DNA of 64,000 nt, taken from assembly GCF_001437605.1 (NCBI RefSeq), contig NZ_JQCQ01000001.1, forward strand, positions 70,095 through 134,094, written 5' to 3'. Positions 9,248 to 19,481 of the stretch are shown piece after piece (position 1 is the stretch's first letter; every line of letters begins with the position of its first letter). Source of the stretch: Pediococcus argentinicus (GTDB lineage Bacteria; Bacillota; Bacilli; Lactobacillales; Lactobacillaceae). The position numbers and the translations under genes are program-made. The notes beneath the pieces are model-generated. The model made no database searches, was not told the DNA's origin, and saw only the letters and a program-made list of their open reading frames with translations.

Positions 9248-10513
9248 ATGGACAAAACATATTCAGAACGAATGTTAGATGCTCTAGAATCCGGTAATAT
9301 TGACGAATCCAACCGTTTATTTGGATGGGCCTTACGTAAAGATGATTCAGAAATTCTTTATAATTTAGCAGAGGAGCTTTATGGACTTGGATTTGATGGA
9401 AAAGCTTTGAGAATTTATCAAAAGCTTAGTCAAGAATTTCCTGAAGACGGAGAATTGTATGTTGCAATGGCTGATATCGAAATTGGTCAAGGCAAAAATG
9501 ATGAAGCACTTGAACATTTAAAACAAGTTTCCGAAGACTCAGACGCATATTTATCGGCGTTAATGGTAGAAGCCGATTTATATCAAACAGAAGAGCTTTA
9601 TGAAGCTTCTGAAACAAAACTATTAACTGCCTATGAAATTGCACCAGAAGAGCCGGCTGTCATTGTTGCTTTGGGTGAGTTATATAATTTATTGCAAGAC
9701 TATCCTAGGGCCGTAAAATACTATTTAGAGCTCATTAAAATGGGTATCCCTAGCTTTGCTAAGATTAATGTTGTAGAACGCTTAGCTGTTGCATATGGTG
9801 CTTCTGGTAAGTTTGAAACAGCTATTGCTTATTTTGATCAGATTCATGATGAAGATTTAACACCAGATATTTTATTCCAGAAGGGACTAACTTATCTACA
9901 ATTGAAGGATACTGAGCATGCGCAATCTACTTTTGAACGAGTAATTGAGATGGATTCTAATTATGCTTCAGCTTATCCATATCTGATTCAAACCCATGCG
10001 GACCTTGAACAGTGGTCGGATGCACTTAAAGTTGCGCAAACTGGTTTGGGAGTTGACAGTTACAACGTTGACTTATTCCTTCTTGCTGCTACTATGGCAG
10101 AACACCAACAAGAAGATGAATTAGTTCAGAAATATCTTGAAACTGCTCACCAGGTGGATTCAGAGAATGTTACTGTCATTATCCGACTAGCTTCTTTCTA
10201 CAATCGTATTGATCAGTTTGCTAAAACAATTGATTTATTAAATGGTACTGAAATTGATGATCCTCAAGTGAATTGGTATTATGGCGTTGCACTATGGAAG
10301 TCTGAACAATTTGAACCAGCTGCAAAGCATTTTAAAAATGCAAGTGTGGAACTTCAAGATAATGTGGAATTTTTGAAAGACTATTATAATTTCTTACGCG
10401 AAAACGGCGATATAGAACTAGCAGTGTCGATTCTCCGTTCCTACATTAGCCTGAACCCGACTGATTCAGAAATGCAAGAAAATCTAGAATTTTATGAAGA
10501 GCAGGGATATTAA
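9248..10513 (+). CDS. Tetratricopeptide repeat protein, YpiA-like
   Basis: Encodes 421 residues made almost entirely of helical TPR-type repeats; units such as ILYNLAEELYGLGFDGKALR and AVALAYG-like helices recur about every 34 residues. There is no signal peptide or membrane segment, so the protein is cytoplasmic. B. subtilis has a TPR protein (YpiA) in the equivalent region downstream of hup and near the aromatic biosynthesis genes. TPRs mediate protein contacts; the partner is not visible here. GAGG lies upstream of the ATG. Confidence 0.85.
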   Translation: MDKTYSERMLDALESGNIDESNRLFGWALRKDDSEILYNLAEELYGLGFDGKALRIYQKLSQEFPEDGELYVAMADIEIGQGKNDEALEHLKQVSEDSDAYLSALMVEADLYQTEELYEASETKLLTAYEIAPEEPAVIVALGELYNLLQDYPRAVKYYLELIKMGIPSFAKINVVERLAVAYGASGKFETAIAYFDQIHDEDLTPDILFQKGLTYLQLKDTEHAQSTFERVIEMDSNYASAYPYLIQTHADLEQWSDALKVAQTGLGVDSYNVDLFLLAATMAEHQQEDELVQKYLETAHQVDSENVTVIIRLASFYNRIDQFAKTIDLLNGTEIDDPQVNWYYGVALWKSEQFEPAAKHFKNASVELQDNVEFLKDYYNFLRENGDIELAVSILRSYISLNPTDSEMQENLEFYEEQGY

Positions 10514-10517
10514 AATC

Positions 10518-10838
10518 ATGAATGATAATTATAAATTAAAAGATTGGGCTCCTAAGTTTAATAAAAAAGGCGCAGAATTAATGCGTTCAATGCATGTTCA
10601 TTTTGATAACCAAAACGATGGTCAAGAATTCCAGCAAATTGATTTTAATAATCAACAAGAATTTTTAAAAAATAATTTAACCAAAACATATCAAATTAAA
10701 CTTCTTACTAGTTTTAATGAACGCTGTGTATGGGCTGTAGTTGGGAAAAGTAAGGATAATTCGAAATATTTTTGGGCCATTGATCGCCAATTTGAATCAG
10801 AAATTTCAGTTGACCAACTCAAGAAATTGTTTAGCTAA
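10518..10838 (+). CDS. Conserved small protein of unknown function
   Basis: Encodes 106 residues from ATG 10518; an in-frame ATG at 10494 inside the TPR gene is less likely because CAGGGA precedes 10518. The protein is soluble, charged and rich in Asn/Gln/Lys, with no Cys motif, signal or membrane segment. I do not recognise the family. It starts 4 bases after the TPR gene stop, so the two are probably coexpressed. Confidence 0.7.
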   Translation: MNDNYKLKDWAPKFNKKGAELMRSMHVHFDNQNDGQEFQQIDFNNQQEFLKNNLTKTYQIKLLTSFNERCVWAVVGKSKDNSKYFWAIDRQFESEISVDQLKKLFS

Positions 10839-10879
10839 CATGTTATAGTTGTAGATACATTAACTTAAGGAGTGACAGT

Positions 10880-11350
10880 ATGGCTAATTCAATTTATCTA
10901 GCAGCACCATTTTTTAGTGAAACCCAGATTGAACGGGTGAAAGAAGTTCAAAGCTTACTTAAACAGAATTCAACCGTCGATTCTGATAATATTTTTGTTC
11001 CAATGGAGCATCAAATGGAAAGTGAAGAATTTGGTTCATTTCCATGGCAAGTTGGAGTTTTCGAAAGTGATGTCAGACAGGTCCGAACAGCTGATGCAGT
11101 GGTTGCAATTTTAGACTACGAAAAGAACGGCGATGAAATCTTATCTGATAGTGGAACAGTTTTTGAAGTCGGTATGGCTTATGAGCACGGTGTTCCCGTT
11201 ATCTTCATCCAATTTGATAAGGCCGGTAAGATGAATTTAATGCTGGCTCGAAGCTATGCAGCATGTTTTAGTGGTGATGATGTGAAGAAGTTAGCATCAT
11301 ACAACTTTGATGAATTACCAACTGTTTTTTCAAAATTAGAAGTATTTTAA
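10880..11350 (+). CDS. Nucleoside 2-deoxyribosyltransferase
   Basis: Encodes 156 residues, the size of Lactobacillus type I/II enzymes. The N-terminal YLAAPFF motif and DSGTVFEVGMAYEHG are family signatures; Glu96 in the latter is in the position of the catalytic nucleophile. The enzyme moves 2-deoxyribose between purine and pyrimidine bases in deoxynucleoside salvage, a pathway on which lactobacilli rely. AAGGAG precedes the ATG and a bidirectional terminator follows. Confidence 0.93.
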   Translation: MANSIYLAAPFFSETQIERVKEVQSLLKQNSTVDSDNIFVPMEHQMESEEFGSFPWQVGVFESDVRQVRTADAVVAILDYEKNGDEILSDSGTVFEVGMAYEHGVPVIFIQFDKAGKMNLMLARSYAACFSGDDVKKLASYNFDELPTVFSKLEVF

Positions 11351-11354
11351 ATTT

Positions 11355-11398
11355 AAAAGTGGTATTTAGCCGAATTGAATCGGTTAAATGCCACTTTT
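11355..11398. terminator. Bidirectional terminator between convergent genes
   Basis: AAAAGTGGTATTTAGCCGA and TCGGTTAAATGCCACTTTT are near-complementary arms of a long stem, with A-runs and T-runs outside. It serves both the deoxyribosyltransferase gene (plus) and yitT (minus). Confidence 0.88.
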
Positions 11399-11403
11399 AT
11401 TTA

Positions 11404-12279
11404 TTATCCAATTTTTTTACCGGTCGGTGAGTCGTACGTAAATCCTTCACCAATTGCTTCGTGAACATCTAGAATAGAAGTAAATGCTTTAGGATCAATT
11501 CGATCGATAATTCGTTTAGCAACGTTTAGTTCATTTGGACCAATAACACAGTAGACCATTTCGCGCTCCTCGTGAGAGTAAGCACCTTGCATATGCAGGA
11601 ATGTAGCTCCGCGTTCTAGTTCATCCATCAATGCTTGTGCAATCTGTTCATTATGCGGACTGATGATTAGCAATCCTCGAGCAGTGTAAGCACCAACTTG
11701 AGTAAAGGTTACGATTCTTGAGAAAACGTAGGCTGCTAATAGTGTATACATCATGTGTAAGACATCAATATAGCAAAGCGAAATAGTTAGAACGACAGCA
11801 TCGAGAGCAAATAAAGTACGACCCATTGGAATGCCACGTCTCTTTTCAAAGATTCTGGCAATGACGTCAGTTCCACCAGTTGTACCGCCAAAACGATAAA
11901 CAACACCGCTACCAAATCCACCAGCAAGTCCCGCTAATATACCAGCGATAAACATATCGTGATGAATATCTAAGCTGATAGGGACTCGTTGCCAAACGTA
12001 GAGCCAAAATGAAAGCATGAATGTTCCATAAATAGTGTAGATTAAGGCGCGTTTACCTAGGAACCGATATCCAATTAAAATTAAAGGAATATTAATTGCG
12101 ATGGTTGAGAAGGCTGGGTCAATTTTTAAAAGTGCCCTGATAATCAAAGTTATCCCGGTTACGCCACCCTCAGCCAAATTATTTGGAATATTAACTACGG
12201 CTAAACCCAAACCATATAAACAACATCCCAAAGCAATCATAAGAAAATCTATTAATCTCAAAGATTCATCTCGTTGCAT
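11404..12279 (-). CDS. yitT: YitT family membrane protein
   Basis: Encodes 291 residues from ATG 12279; GGAGG lies directly upstream, and the in-frame TTG at 12294 overlaps that site. Five to six membrane helices occupy about residues 10-200 (for example LMIALGCCLYGLGLAVVNIP), with the motif NLAEGGVTGITLI and a GGFGSGVVYRFGGTTGGTD loop, followed by a soluble C-terminal DUF2179 domain (about 215-285). The family is widespread in Firmicutes and its substrate is not established. Confidence 0.88.
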   Translation of the reverse strand: MQRDESLRLIDFLMIALGCCLYGLGLAVVNIPNNLAEGGVTGITLIIRALLKIDPAFSTIAINIPLILIGYRFLGKRALIYTIYGTFMLSFWLYVWQRVPISLDIHHDMFIAGILAGLAGGFGSGVVYRFGGTTGGTDVIARIFEKRRGIPMGRTLFALDAVVLTISLCYIDVLHMMYTLLAAYVFSRIVTFTQVGAYTARGLLIISPHNEQIAQALMDELERGATFLHMQGAYSHEEREMVYCVIGPNELNVAKRIIDRIDPKAFTSILDVHEAIGEGFTYDSPTGKKIG

Positions 12280-12383
12280 CTTATTTACCTCCAACTAAGT
12301 CAACTGGATTAATGATACCATATAGAAAGCATTTAATTTGTGACTTTGATTTGGTACTATTAATTAATTAGGAGGGACGCAAA

Positions 12384-13586
12384 TTGCAAATACAAAAAAT
12401 GCCACATGAATTTGAAATGGCGCGACCAATTTTAAGAAAAATTGAAGAGGCTGGTTTTGAAGCTTATTTTGTGGGCGGTAGTGTCCGAGATACAGTATTA
12501 AACAAGAAAATTCATGATGTTGATATTGCAACGAGTGCATATCCCGAAGAAATCAAAGGACTATTTCAGCGAACCGTTGATACAGGTATCAAACATGGTA
12601 CTGTGATGGTTTTGGACGGTTCTGAAAGTTATGAAATTACTACTTTTAGAACAGAAAGTGGCTATCAAGACTTTAGACGACCAGACCACGTTACTTTTGT
12701 GAGATCTTTATCTGAAGATTTAAAAAGAAGAGATTTTACTATTAACGCGTTAGCTCTAAAGGAAGACGGCACAATTATTGATCTTTTTAATGGTCTTTCT
12801 GATTTAGAGCAACATCTAATTAAAGCTGTTGGAGATCCTGAAGAACGTTTTAATGAAGATGCATTACGTATGATGCGGGCCGTTAGATTTGCCAGCCAAT
12901 TAAACTTCTCTATTGAAGAAGCCACTCAAAAAGCAATCTTAGACCATGCACCACTATTGAAAAAAATTGCGGTGGAACGAATTCAAGTTGAATTTGAAAA
13001 GCTTTTAATGGGCCAGCAACCTCAATTAGGAATTCAGACAATGTTGGACACAAATCTTGATCAGTATTGTCCCGACTCGATTTCTTTACAGGAGTCTCTC
13101 AAGCAAATGGTTCAAATTAACCAATTAAAATTAGATTCGATTGAAGCAGCTTGGGTTATGGTTGGTTGGTATCCCAACTTATCAAATGAACAATTGCAAA
13201 AATTATTGAAGGATTGGAAATTACCCAATAGCCTAATTAAAACCGTTGAATATACTATTCAGCTATTGCAAATGCTTCAAGATGAAATGATTGATCAAGA
13301 ATTAATTTTTAATGCTGGAGAAGATAATGTTAGATTAGCGAGTCAAATTGCTCTGTTATTGGACATCTCGGACTTGGATATTATTAATCAATATCAAATG
13401 CTACCAATCAAGAGTGGAAAGGAACTCGCTGTAACAGGTGGCGAACTGATTAAACTCAAGTTAATTCAACCGGGTCCTAAATTAGGCCTATTATTAAACG
13501 ATTTAAAAAAGGTTGTTATTCATAATCAAGTTAAGAACACTCAAGATGACTTAGTTGAGTACGTCAAAAAATGGAAAGAACAATAA
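12384..13586 (+). CDS. cca: CCA-adding enzyme (tRNA nucleotidyltransferase)
   Basis: Encodes 400 residues, the size of class II Firmicute enzymes. The start is TTG 12384: GGAGGG lies 8 bases upstream, while the next ATG (12399) is too far from it. The nucleotidyltransferase core has GGSVRD, the metal-binding HDVDIAT and the FRRPDHVTF/RRDFTINALA motifs; residues 160-390 are the helical tRNA-binding body. It adds or repairs the 3' CCA of tRNAs. The following ABC-F gene starts 1 base after the stop. Confidence 0.95.
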   Translation: MQIQKMPHEFEMARPILRKIEEAGFEAYFVGGSVRDTVLNKKIHDVDIATSAYPEEIKGLFQRTVDTGIKHGTVMVLDGSESYEITTFRTESGYQDFRRPDHVTFVRSLSEDLKRRDFTINALALKEDGTIIDLFNGLSDLEQHLIKAVGDPEERFNEDALRMMRAVRFASQLNFSIEEATQKAILDHAPLLKKIAVERIQVEFEKLLMGQQPQLGIQTMLDTNLDQYCPDSISLQESLKQMVQINQLKLDSIEAAWVMVGWYPNLSNEQLQKLLKDWKLPNSLIKTVEYTIQLLQMLQDEMIDQELIFNAGEDNVRLASQIALLLDISDLDIINQYQMLPIKSGKELAVTGGELIKLKLIQPGPKLGLLLNDLKKVVIHNQVKNTQDDLVEYVKKWKEQ

Positions 13587-13587
13587 A

Positions 13588-15480
13588 ATGCAAACACTAA
13601 ATGCCGAAAGTATTACTAAAACTTATGGTGAAAAGACTCTATTTAAAGATTTAACTTTTACCATCAATGAACATGATCGAATTGGTTTGATTGGAACGAA
13701 CGGAACTGGTAAAACAAGTTTACTGAACGCAATTACAAATTTGGACCCAGCTGATTCAGGTAGTATTGATGTTCCTAAAGATTACCGAATTGCCTATCTA
13801 CGTCAGTTACCCGAATTAGATACACAATTAACCATCAGACAAGCTATTTTTTCTGGATCTCAACCAATTTTTAAAACTATTCGTCACTATGAGGAAATCT
13901 TAGATCAGTATTCATTAAATCCAGAATCAAGTGATTTACTGGATCAATTCACTAAAGCCGAAGCTGCAATGAACGAGCAAGACGCTTGGAATGTGGAAAG
14001 TGATATCAAAACTATTTTGACTCAATTACACATCAATGATTTAACCCCAAAGATAAGTGAATTATCTGGTGGACAGGTTAAACGTGTTGCTCTAGCACAA
14101 GTTTTGATTGAGACTCCTGATTTATTGATTTTAGACGAACCAACTAATCATCTTGATTTTGACTCAATCGAATGGTTAGAAGAGTACTTAGCTAGCTATA
14201 AAGGGGCACTCTTATTGGTGACGCATGATCGTTACTTTTTGGATCGAATAACTAACCATATTTGGGAGCTTAGTTTTGGCGATTTATTTGAGTATGAAGG
14301 AAATTATCAAACTTACGTTGAACAAAAGGCAACTAGAATTGAGCAGGATAACGCATCTAAGCAAAAGGAAAATAAACTATACAAGCAAGAACTAGAATGG
14401 ATGCATCGCGGTCCTCAAGGACGTGGGACTAAACAACAGGCTCGAATTAATCGTTTCAATGATTTATCCAAGAATGTTAAAAAGCCAGAACAGATTGAAG
14501 GGAATGTTCAAATTGATTTAGGACAACGTCGACTTGGAAAAAAGGTCATCGAATTTAAAGATGTGAGTTTACAAGTTGGAAATCACCAAATTCTTAATGA
14601 TTTTTCTGAATTGATTCAAGCTGATGATCGAATTGGTATAACAGGTATTAATGGGGCTGGAAAATCTAGTTTCTTGAATGCAATTGCTGGTAAAATTCCA
14701 CTTGAAGCAGGTACAATTGATATTGGTGAAACTGTTCATTTGGGATACTATACGCAACAAACTGAACCGATTCCTGAAGATATGCGAATGATTAATTATC
14801 TAACTGAAATTGGTGAAGAAGTTGTAAATAACCGTGGTGAACGTGTAAGTGTCACCAACTTACTGGAACAATTTCTCTTTCCACGCTTTATGCATGGAAC
14901 TTTGATTAGAAAACTATCTGGAGGAGAAAAGAGAAGACTATTCTTGATTCGAATCCTGATGGAACAACCTAATGTTTTATTGCTGGATGAACCAACAAAT
15001 GATTTAGATATTGCTACATTGACAGTATTAGAGGACTATCTATCAACCTTTAATGGGACAGTAATCACGGTTTCTCATGATCGTTATTTCTTAGATAAAG
15101 TTGGACGTCGACTTTTGATATTTAACGGTGAAGGTTCAATCGAACGTTATCAAGGTCAATTATCGGATTATTTAAGTGAACAAAAGGTTTCTAAAGGCAA
15201 AGCAAAAGAAAACCCAGAATCGAGTGTTGAGCCTAAAAACACAGTGGTAAAAAAAGCGCGCCCGAAAAAGAGAACGTATACGGAACAACAGGAATGGGCA
15301 ACCATTGAGTCAGAAATTGATAAGTTAGAACAGCAAGTCGAGTCTCTCCAAAATGAGATGAATAATCAGACCGATGATTACGGCAAATTGGCTGATTTGC
15401 AAAAGCAATTAGATGACGCAAATACAGAATTAGATCAAAAGATGGAACGTTGGGACTATTTAGCCAGTTTTGAACAATAG
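13588..15480 (+). CDS. ABC-F family ATPase, Uup-like
   Basis: Encodes 630 residues from ATG 13588, just after the cca stop; GGAAAG lies upstream. Two ABC cassettes are present: Walker [10 protein letters not shown] and GINGAGKSS, signatures [13 protein letters not shown] and [13 protein letters not shown], and Walker [13 protein letters not shown] and [12 protein letters not shown] charged linker joins them, and the C-terminal 70 residues form a Uup-type coiled coil ([20 protein letters not shown]). There is no membrane domain. ABC-F proteins act on ribosomes with stalled nascent chains; Uup-type proteins are also linked to DNA metabolism. Not obviously an antibiotic-resistance subtype. Confidence 0.92.
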   Translation: MQTLNAESITKTYGEKTLFKDLTFTINEHDRIGLIGTNGTGKTSLLNAITNLDPADSGSIDVPKDYRIAYLRQLPELDTQLTIRQAIFSGSQPIFKTIRHYEEILDQYSLNPESSDLLDQFTKAEAAMNEQDAWNVESDIKTILTQLHINDLTPKISELSGGQVKRVALAQVLIETPDLLILDEPTNHLDFDSIEWLEEYLASYKGALLLVTHDRYFLDRITNHIWELSFGDLFEYEGNYQTYVEQKATRIEQDNASKQKENKLYKQELEWMHRGPQGRGTKQQARINRFNDLSKNVKKPEQIEGNVQIDLGQRRLGKKVIEFKDVSLQVGNHQILNDFSELIQADDRIGITGINGAGKSSFLNAIAGKIPLEAGTIDIGETVHLGYYTQQTEPIPEDMRMINYLTEIGEEVVNNRGERVSVTNLLEQFLFPRFMHGTLIRKLSGGEKRRLFLIRILMEQPNVLLLDEPTNDLDIATLTVLEDYLSTFNGTVITVSHDRYFLDKVGRRLLIFNGEGSIERYQGQLSDYLSEQKVSKGKAKENPESSVEPKNTVVKKARPKKRTYTEQQEWATIESEIDKLEQQVESLQNEMNNQTDDYGKLADLQKQLDDANTELDQKMERWDYLASFEQ

Positions 15481-15490
15481 GAGGCACCAT

Positions 15491-16441
15491 ATGTTAGAAG
15501 ATGCATATTTAGATTTAGAAAGATTTGTCTTTGAACACGGTACGCAAAAAGGTGACCGAACAAATACAGGTACTTTGAGCACGTTTGGATATCAAATGCG
15601 TTTTAATTTAGAAGAAGGCTTTCCACTTTTAACAACTAAAAAAGTACCCTTTGGTTTAATCAAAAGTGAGTTGCTGTGGTTTTTAAAAGGTGATACTAAT
15701 ATTAGATATTTACTTCAACATAATAATCATATTTGGGATGAATGGGCTTTTAAGAAGTGGATTGAAAGTGACGAATATACTGGCCCAGATATGACAGACT
15801 TTGGTCATCGTGCAACAACTGATCCAGAATTTAATAAAGAATATCAAATTCAGAAAAAAGATTTTGATCAACGTATTTTAAATGATGATGATTTTTCTAA
15901 GAAATATGGAGATTTGGGAAACGTTTATGGCAGTCAATGGCGTGCCTGGAAAACGAGTACAGGAGAAACGATTGATCAAATCAGTGATGTAATTGAAATG
16001 ATCAAAAATAATCCTGACTCAAGACGTATGATTGTCTCGGCATGGAATCCAGAGGATGTACCATCAATGGCTCTCCCTCCATGTCATACTATGTTTCAAT
16101 TTTATGTAGCTGATGGAAAATTGAGTTGTCAGCTATATCAAAGAAGTGCGGATATCTTCCTTGGAGTGCCTTTCAACATTGCAAGTTACGCACTATTAAC
16201 TGAAATGATTGCAAAAGCAACTGGATTAAAGCCGGGCACATTTGTTCATACATTAGGGGATGCACATATATACTCTAATCATATGGAACAAGTTAAAGAA
16301 CAGCTTTCGAGAACACCTAACCAAGCACCTAAATTAGTGTTTGTAAATAGTCATGAAAATATTTTTGATTATGATGTTGATGACATCAAGCTTGAAGGCT
16401 ATGAGCCACAAGCTGCAATTAAGGCTCCGGTAGCTGTTTAA
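15491..16441 (+). CDS. thyA: Thymidylate synthase
   Basis: Encodes 316 residues from ATG 15491 behind AGGAGGCACCAT; the in-frame TTG at 15470 is inside the preceding gene and is rejected. The catalytic Cys198 lies in [13 protein letters not shown], and the dUMP-binding [17 protein letters not shown] motif follows. The insert near residues 85-130 is the one typical of Lactobacillus enzymes. It methylates dUMP to dTMP with methylene-THF and releases dihydrofolate, which the next gene product (DHFR) reduces; the genes are 12 bases apart. Confidence 0.97.
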   Translation: MLEDAYLDLERFVFEHGTQKGDRTNTGTLSTFGYQMRFNLEEGFPLLTTKKVPFGLIKSELLWFLKGDTNIRYLLQHNNHIWDEWAFKKWIESDEYTGPDMTDFGHRATTDPEFNKEYQIQKKDFDQRILNDDDFSKKYGDLGNVYGSQWRAWKTSTGETIDQISDVIEMIKNNPDSRRMIVSAWNPEDVPSMALPPCHTMFQFYVADGKLSCQLYQRSADIFLGVPFNIASYALLTEMIAKATGLKPGTFVHTLGDAHIYSNHMEQVKEQLSRTPNQAPKLVFVNSHENIFDYDVDDIKLEGYEPQAAIKAPVAV

Positions 16442-16453
16442 GAGGTATTTATA

Positions 16454-16933
16454 ATGTTAACAATGATATGGGCAGAAGATTTAAAGCACGGCATTGGTAA
16501 AGATGGCAAAATCCCATGGCATATTCCTGATGATGTTAAATTCTTTAAGGAACAGACTATCGGAAATACTGTTATTATGGGGCGCAAGACATTTGACTCA
16601 ATTGGTAAGCCACTACCGAGACGTCAGAATATAGTTTTAACACATCATAAAAATGATTTGCCAGAAACGGTTGTAGCATACGATGATTTTGGTGCTGTTA
16701 CTGATTTAATTAATAATAATCAAGAACAGCACTTTATAATTATTGGTGGTCAAGCCATATACCAAAAATTCATTGAGCAATCTGATCAGCTTTTGGTAAC
16801 TAAAGTAAACCAAGACTTTAAATGTGACACATTTGCTCCTGCTATCCCCGATAGCTTTAAAAAGAGTAAATCTGTAACTGTTCTATCAGAAGGCTCGGTT
16901 CCGGAACATACCTTTGAAACATGGGTAAAATAA
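16454..16933 (+). CDS. dfrA: Dihydrofolate reductase
   Basis: Encodes 159 residues, standard chromosomal size. The N-terminal IWAEDLKHGIGKDGKIPWHI contains the substrate-binding loop, and VIMGRKTFDSIGKPLP is the NADPH-binding motif. It regenerates tetrahydrofolate after thymidylate synthesis. AGAGG lies before the ATG. It forms an operon with thyA. I give the chromosomal name; nothing suggests a plasmid trimethoprim-resistance type. Confidence 0.95.
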   Translation: MLTMIWAEDLKHGIGKDGKIPWHIPDDVKFFKEQTIGNTVIMGRKTFDSIGKPLPRRQNIVLTHHKNDLPETVVAYDDFGAVTDLINNNQEQHFIIIGGQAIYQKFIEQSDQLLVTKVNQDFKCDTFAPAIPDSFKKSKSVTVLSEGSVPEHTFETWVK

Positions 16934-16945
16934 ATAATTTAAGAC

Positions 16946-16984
16946 CATAACTTTTCTGAAAGTTATGACTATCTTTGATATAAT
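16946..16984 (+). promoter_or_regulatory. Inverted repeat and extended -10 promoter before degV
   Basis: CATAACTTT and AAAGTTATG (16946-16967) form a short stem without a T-run; TGATATAAT (16976-16984) is a consensus extended -10 element 35 bases before the DegV start. The stem may be a weak dfrA terminator or an operator upstream of this promoter. Confidence 0.5.
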
Positions 16985-17018
16985 TAGCATATTATTTCAA
17001 AAGAAAGCGTGAGTATTG

Positions 17019-17870
17019 ATGGCTGGAATTAAAATTGTGACAGATTCTTCGTGTGGAATTACGGATGAAGAAATAAAAAAATACGGAGTTTCGATTGTCC
17101 CACTATCCGTTATGATTGATGACACTGTTTATGTCGAGCGGGAAACCATTACAAATGATGAATTTATTAAAAAAATGGCAAGTTCAAAAACTTTGCCTAA
17201 AACTAGTCAGCCACCTTTAGGAAAATTTGTCGATTTATTTGACGAATTAGGTAAAGACGGTAGCCAAGTAATCGGATTCTTTATGCTTGAAGCTATTAGT
17301 GGAACGGTTCACACTGCTGAACAAGCTGCTAAGTTATCAAAAACTGATGTAACAGTAATTGATGGTCAATATACTGATCGCGCTTTGGCCTTCCAGGTAA
17401 TCGAAGCTGCTAAGTTGGCTCAACAGGGTGCAGACAAAGAAACAATCATTAAACGCGCTGAATTTGTTCGAGATCATACTAAGCTATACATGGGTGTTGT
17501 TAACCTTGATAACCTGGTTAAAGGTGGTCGGTTAAGTCGTTTTAGCGGTATGCTTGGTGGGTTACTTAATATTAAAATTATGTTAGTGGTTGAAAATGGC
17601 GAGCTAAAAGTTCATACCAAAGCTCGTGGATTAAAGCCAATCAAGAAAATTTATAAAGAAATTGCAGATCAAATGTCGCAGATTAAAAAGCTCGGCGGAG
17701 TTGGTATTTCACATGTAGATGCCCCTGAAATGGTAGAAAATATTTCAAACGATATTGCACCATTTTTCCCTAAAGAAGATATCTGTGTAAGAGAGACTGT
17801 TCCAATTATTGCAACACATGCTGGAATGGGTGCATTTTGTTTAATGTATTTCTCTGAAGATGAAGACTAA
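17019..17870 (+). CDS. DegV family fatty-acid-binding protein (FakB-like)
   Basis: Encodes 283 residues from ATG 17019 (an adjacent TTG at 17016 is possible). The N-terminal IVTDSSCGI and central TSQPPLGKF motifs and the GRLSRFSGMLGGLLNIKIM segment are DegV signatures. Proteins of this fold hold a fatty acid and present it to the FakA kinase for phospholipid synthesis. A paralogue lies at 43988-44851 on the other strand. The gene has its own promoter and terminator. Confidence 0.9.
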   Translation: MAGIKIVTDSSCGITDEEIKKYGVSIVPLSVMIDDTVYVERETITNDEFIKKMASSKTLPKTSQPPLGKFVDLFDELGKDGSQVIGFFMLEAISGTVHTAEQAAKLSKTDVTVIDGQYTDRALAFQVIEAAKLAQQGADKETIIKRAEFVRDHTKLYMGVVNLDNLVKGGRLSRFSGMLGGLLNIKIMLVVENGELKVHTKARGLKPIKKIYKEIADQMSQIKKLGGVGISHVDAPEMVENISNDIAPFFPKEDICVRETVPIIATHAGMGAFCLMYFSEDED

Positions 17871-17883
17871 TAAACATTTAATT

Positions 17884-17929
17884 GGAGCTCGCAGTAGATA
17901 TTAATTTGCTGTGAACTCCTTTCGTTTTA
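17884..17929 (+). terminator. Probable terminator after degV
   Basis: GGAGCTCGCAGTAGATATTAA and its partner TTTGCTGTGAACTCC make a stem with internal mismatches (outer arms 17884-17887 and 17916-17919), followed by a T-rich tract TTTCGTTTTA. Confidence 0.6.
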
Positions 17930-17953
17930 TTTAAAAATAATGTGGTGAAAGTT

Positions 17954-18862
17954 ATGAAAATAAAAAATATTCTTGGCTCCGTCATTATGTTCATGTTACT
18001 CGTAGTGGGTATTTTGTGGGCGCTCAACATGACGATTACACCTCATGCTGGAACAGATCATGATACAAGCGCTACAAAAGTAAACAGTAAACCTATTCGA
18101 GTTGTTGCTCTTGGTGACTCATTAACTGAAGGGGTAGGTGATACTACTTCGATGGATGGGTATCCAACTCGCCTAAAAAATAAAATCAAGGATTATACGC
18201 ACAAGTCCGTTGTGATGAGCAATTTTGGCATTTCTGGAGAACGAAGCGATCAAATTCTCAATCGTTTAGAACATAACGATAAACTTCGGCAACGCGTTCG
18301 ATCTGCAAATTTGCTTGTGTTAACAGCTGGTGGGAATGATTTACTACAAACATTGCAAAGGAATGTTACTGATAACAGTTCTGAGCTCGCTTTAAAGGTG
18401 AATCAAGCTAATGTGACATATAGTAATAATATTAAAAATATCTTCAGCGGTGTTCGAAAACTAAATCCAGACATTAAAATTTTTATGATTAGTATTTATA
18501 ATCCTTTCTTTGTATATTTTCCTAATGTAGCAACAATTAATAGTTCAGTTGAAGCATTCAACACTTCGGCACAGAATGTTACTAATTCAGGGGAAAACGC
18601 TTATTTTATTAATGTTAATAAGACACTCTCTGAAGGTCAGTTTGACACCAGTGATAAACTAAATGAACTAAAACAAAAGAGTAAGATTGATACATTAGAT
18701 CCATCTTCTTTAGATAAGGCACAGAGTACTCTTAATAATAATACTGAAAAGAATATATACTTATCTGATAATGACCATTTTCACCCAAATGGAAAAGGAT
18801 ACGATGTAATGACTAAATATCTATTTGAAAGTATTAAGACCAATACTAATTTAAAGAAGTAG
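17954..18862 (+). CDS. Membrane-anchored SGNH/GDSL hydrolase, YpmR-like
   Basis: Encodes 302 residues from ATG 17954; upstream in-frame GTG codons lie in the GGTGAAAG ribosome binding site. A membrane helix (about 6-25) anchors an extracytoplasmic esterase domain with block I VVALGDSLTEG, block III TAGGNDLL and the catalytic SDNDHFHPNGKG, supplying Ser, Gly, Asn and Asp/His. The natural substrate is unknown. In Bacillus, ypmR precedes ypmS, as here, so this and the following genes form a conserved envelope cluster. Confidence 0.88.
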   Translation: MKIKNILGSVIMFMLLVVGILWALNMTITPHAGTDHDTSATKVNSKPIRVVALGDSLTEGVGDTTSMDGYPTRLKNKIKDYTHKSVVMSNFGISGERSDQILNRLEHNDKLRQRVRSANLLVLTAGGNDLLQTLQRNVTDNSSELALKVNQANVTYSNNIKNIFSGVRKLNPDIKIFMISIYNPFFVYFPNVATINSSVEAFNTSAQNVTNSGENAYFINVNKTLSEGQFDTSDKLNELKQKSKIDTLDPSSLDKAQSTLNNNTEKNIYLSDNDHFHPNGKGYDVMTKYLFESIKTNTNLKK

Positions 18863-18875
18863 GGGGGCAGACTTT

Positions 18876-19466
18876 ATGAATAAAAAGCTATATTATTTCT
18901 GGAAATGGGCTTTTTTGGTATTACTGGCACTGATTGTCGGCGTTGGGATATTTATATTTATTCAGTCTAAACCCAATTCAGATCAAGAGTTATCAAGTAC
19001 AACAACAAATGGTGAACGTGATAAAATATCGATTAGTCTAAATCGAGTTCAATTAAATGACCTTAGTGAAGCCTATTTAACTCCATATCAAAAGAACAGT
19101 GGCTTTACTTACCACTTTGTTGTGGGCGAAAAAGATGCGCTTATTTTGGGGCAAACTGAGTTATTAGGACAGAAATTTAATTATGTTTTGAGTATGACTC
19201 CAACCGTTGTTAGTGATGGAAATATTAGATTAGTTGCTAACAAATTAGCGGTCGGCAGTCTAAGATTGCCACCCAAAATTGTACTTTCTTACATTGCCAG
19301 GAATTATCAATTACCAAAGTGGATTCATATTAGTGGTAGTGAAGCGATTCTGAGGTTGGATCAATTAAAAACTGATAATCATGTTTCATATCAAGCTAAT
19401 ATAATTGACTTTAAAAATAATAAATTTGAATTTTCAATTAACGTACCTAAATCTAAGATTAATTAA
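18876..19466 (+). CDS. YpmS family membrane protein (DUF2140)
   Basis: Encodes 196 residues: a single N-terminal membrane helix (about 12-32, FLVLLALIVGVGIFIFIQS) and an extracytoplasmic beta-rich domain with ISISLNRVQLNDL and PPKIVLSYIA. It follows the SGNH hydrolase by 13 bases with a strong GGGGGG-type ribosome binding site. The role is unknown; constant pairing with the hydrolase suggests they act together at the cell surface. Confidence 0.85.
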   Translation: MNKKLYYFWKWAFLVLLALIVGVGIFIFIQSKPNSDQELSSTTTNGERDKISISLNRVQLNDLSEAYLTPYQKNSGFTYHFVVGEKDALILGQTELLGQKFNYVLSMTPTVVSDGNIRLVANKLAVGSLRLPPKIVLSYIARNYQLPKWIHISGSEAILRLDQLKTDNHVSYQANIIDFKNNKFEFSINVPKSKIN

Positions 19467-19481
19467 GTAAAGGAATCTAGT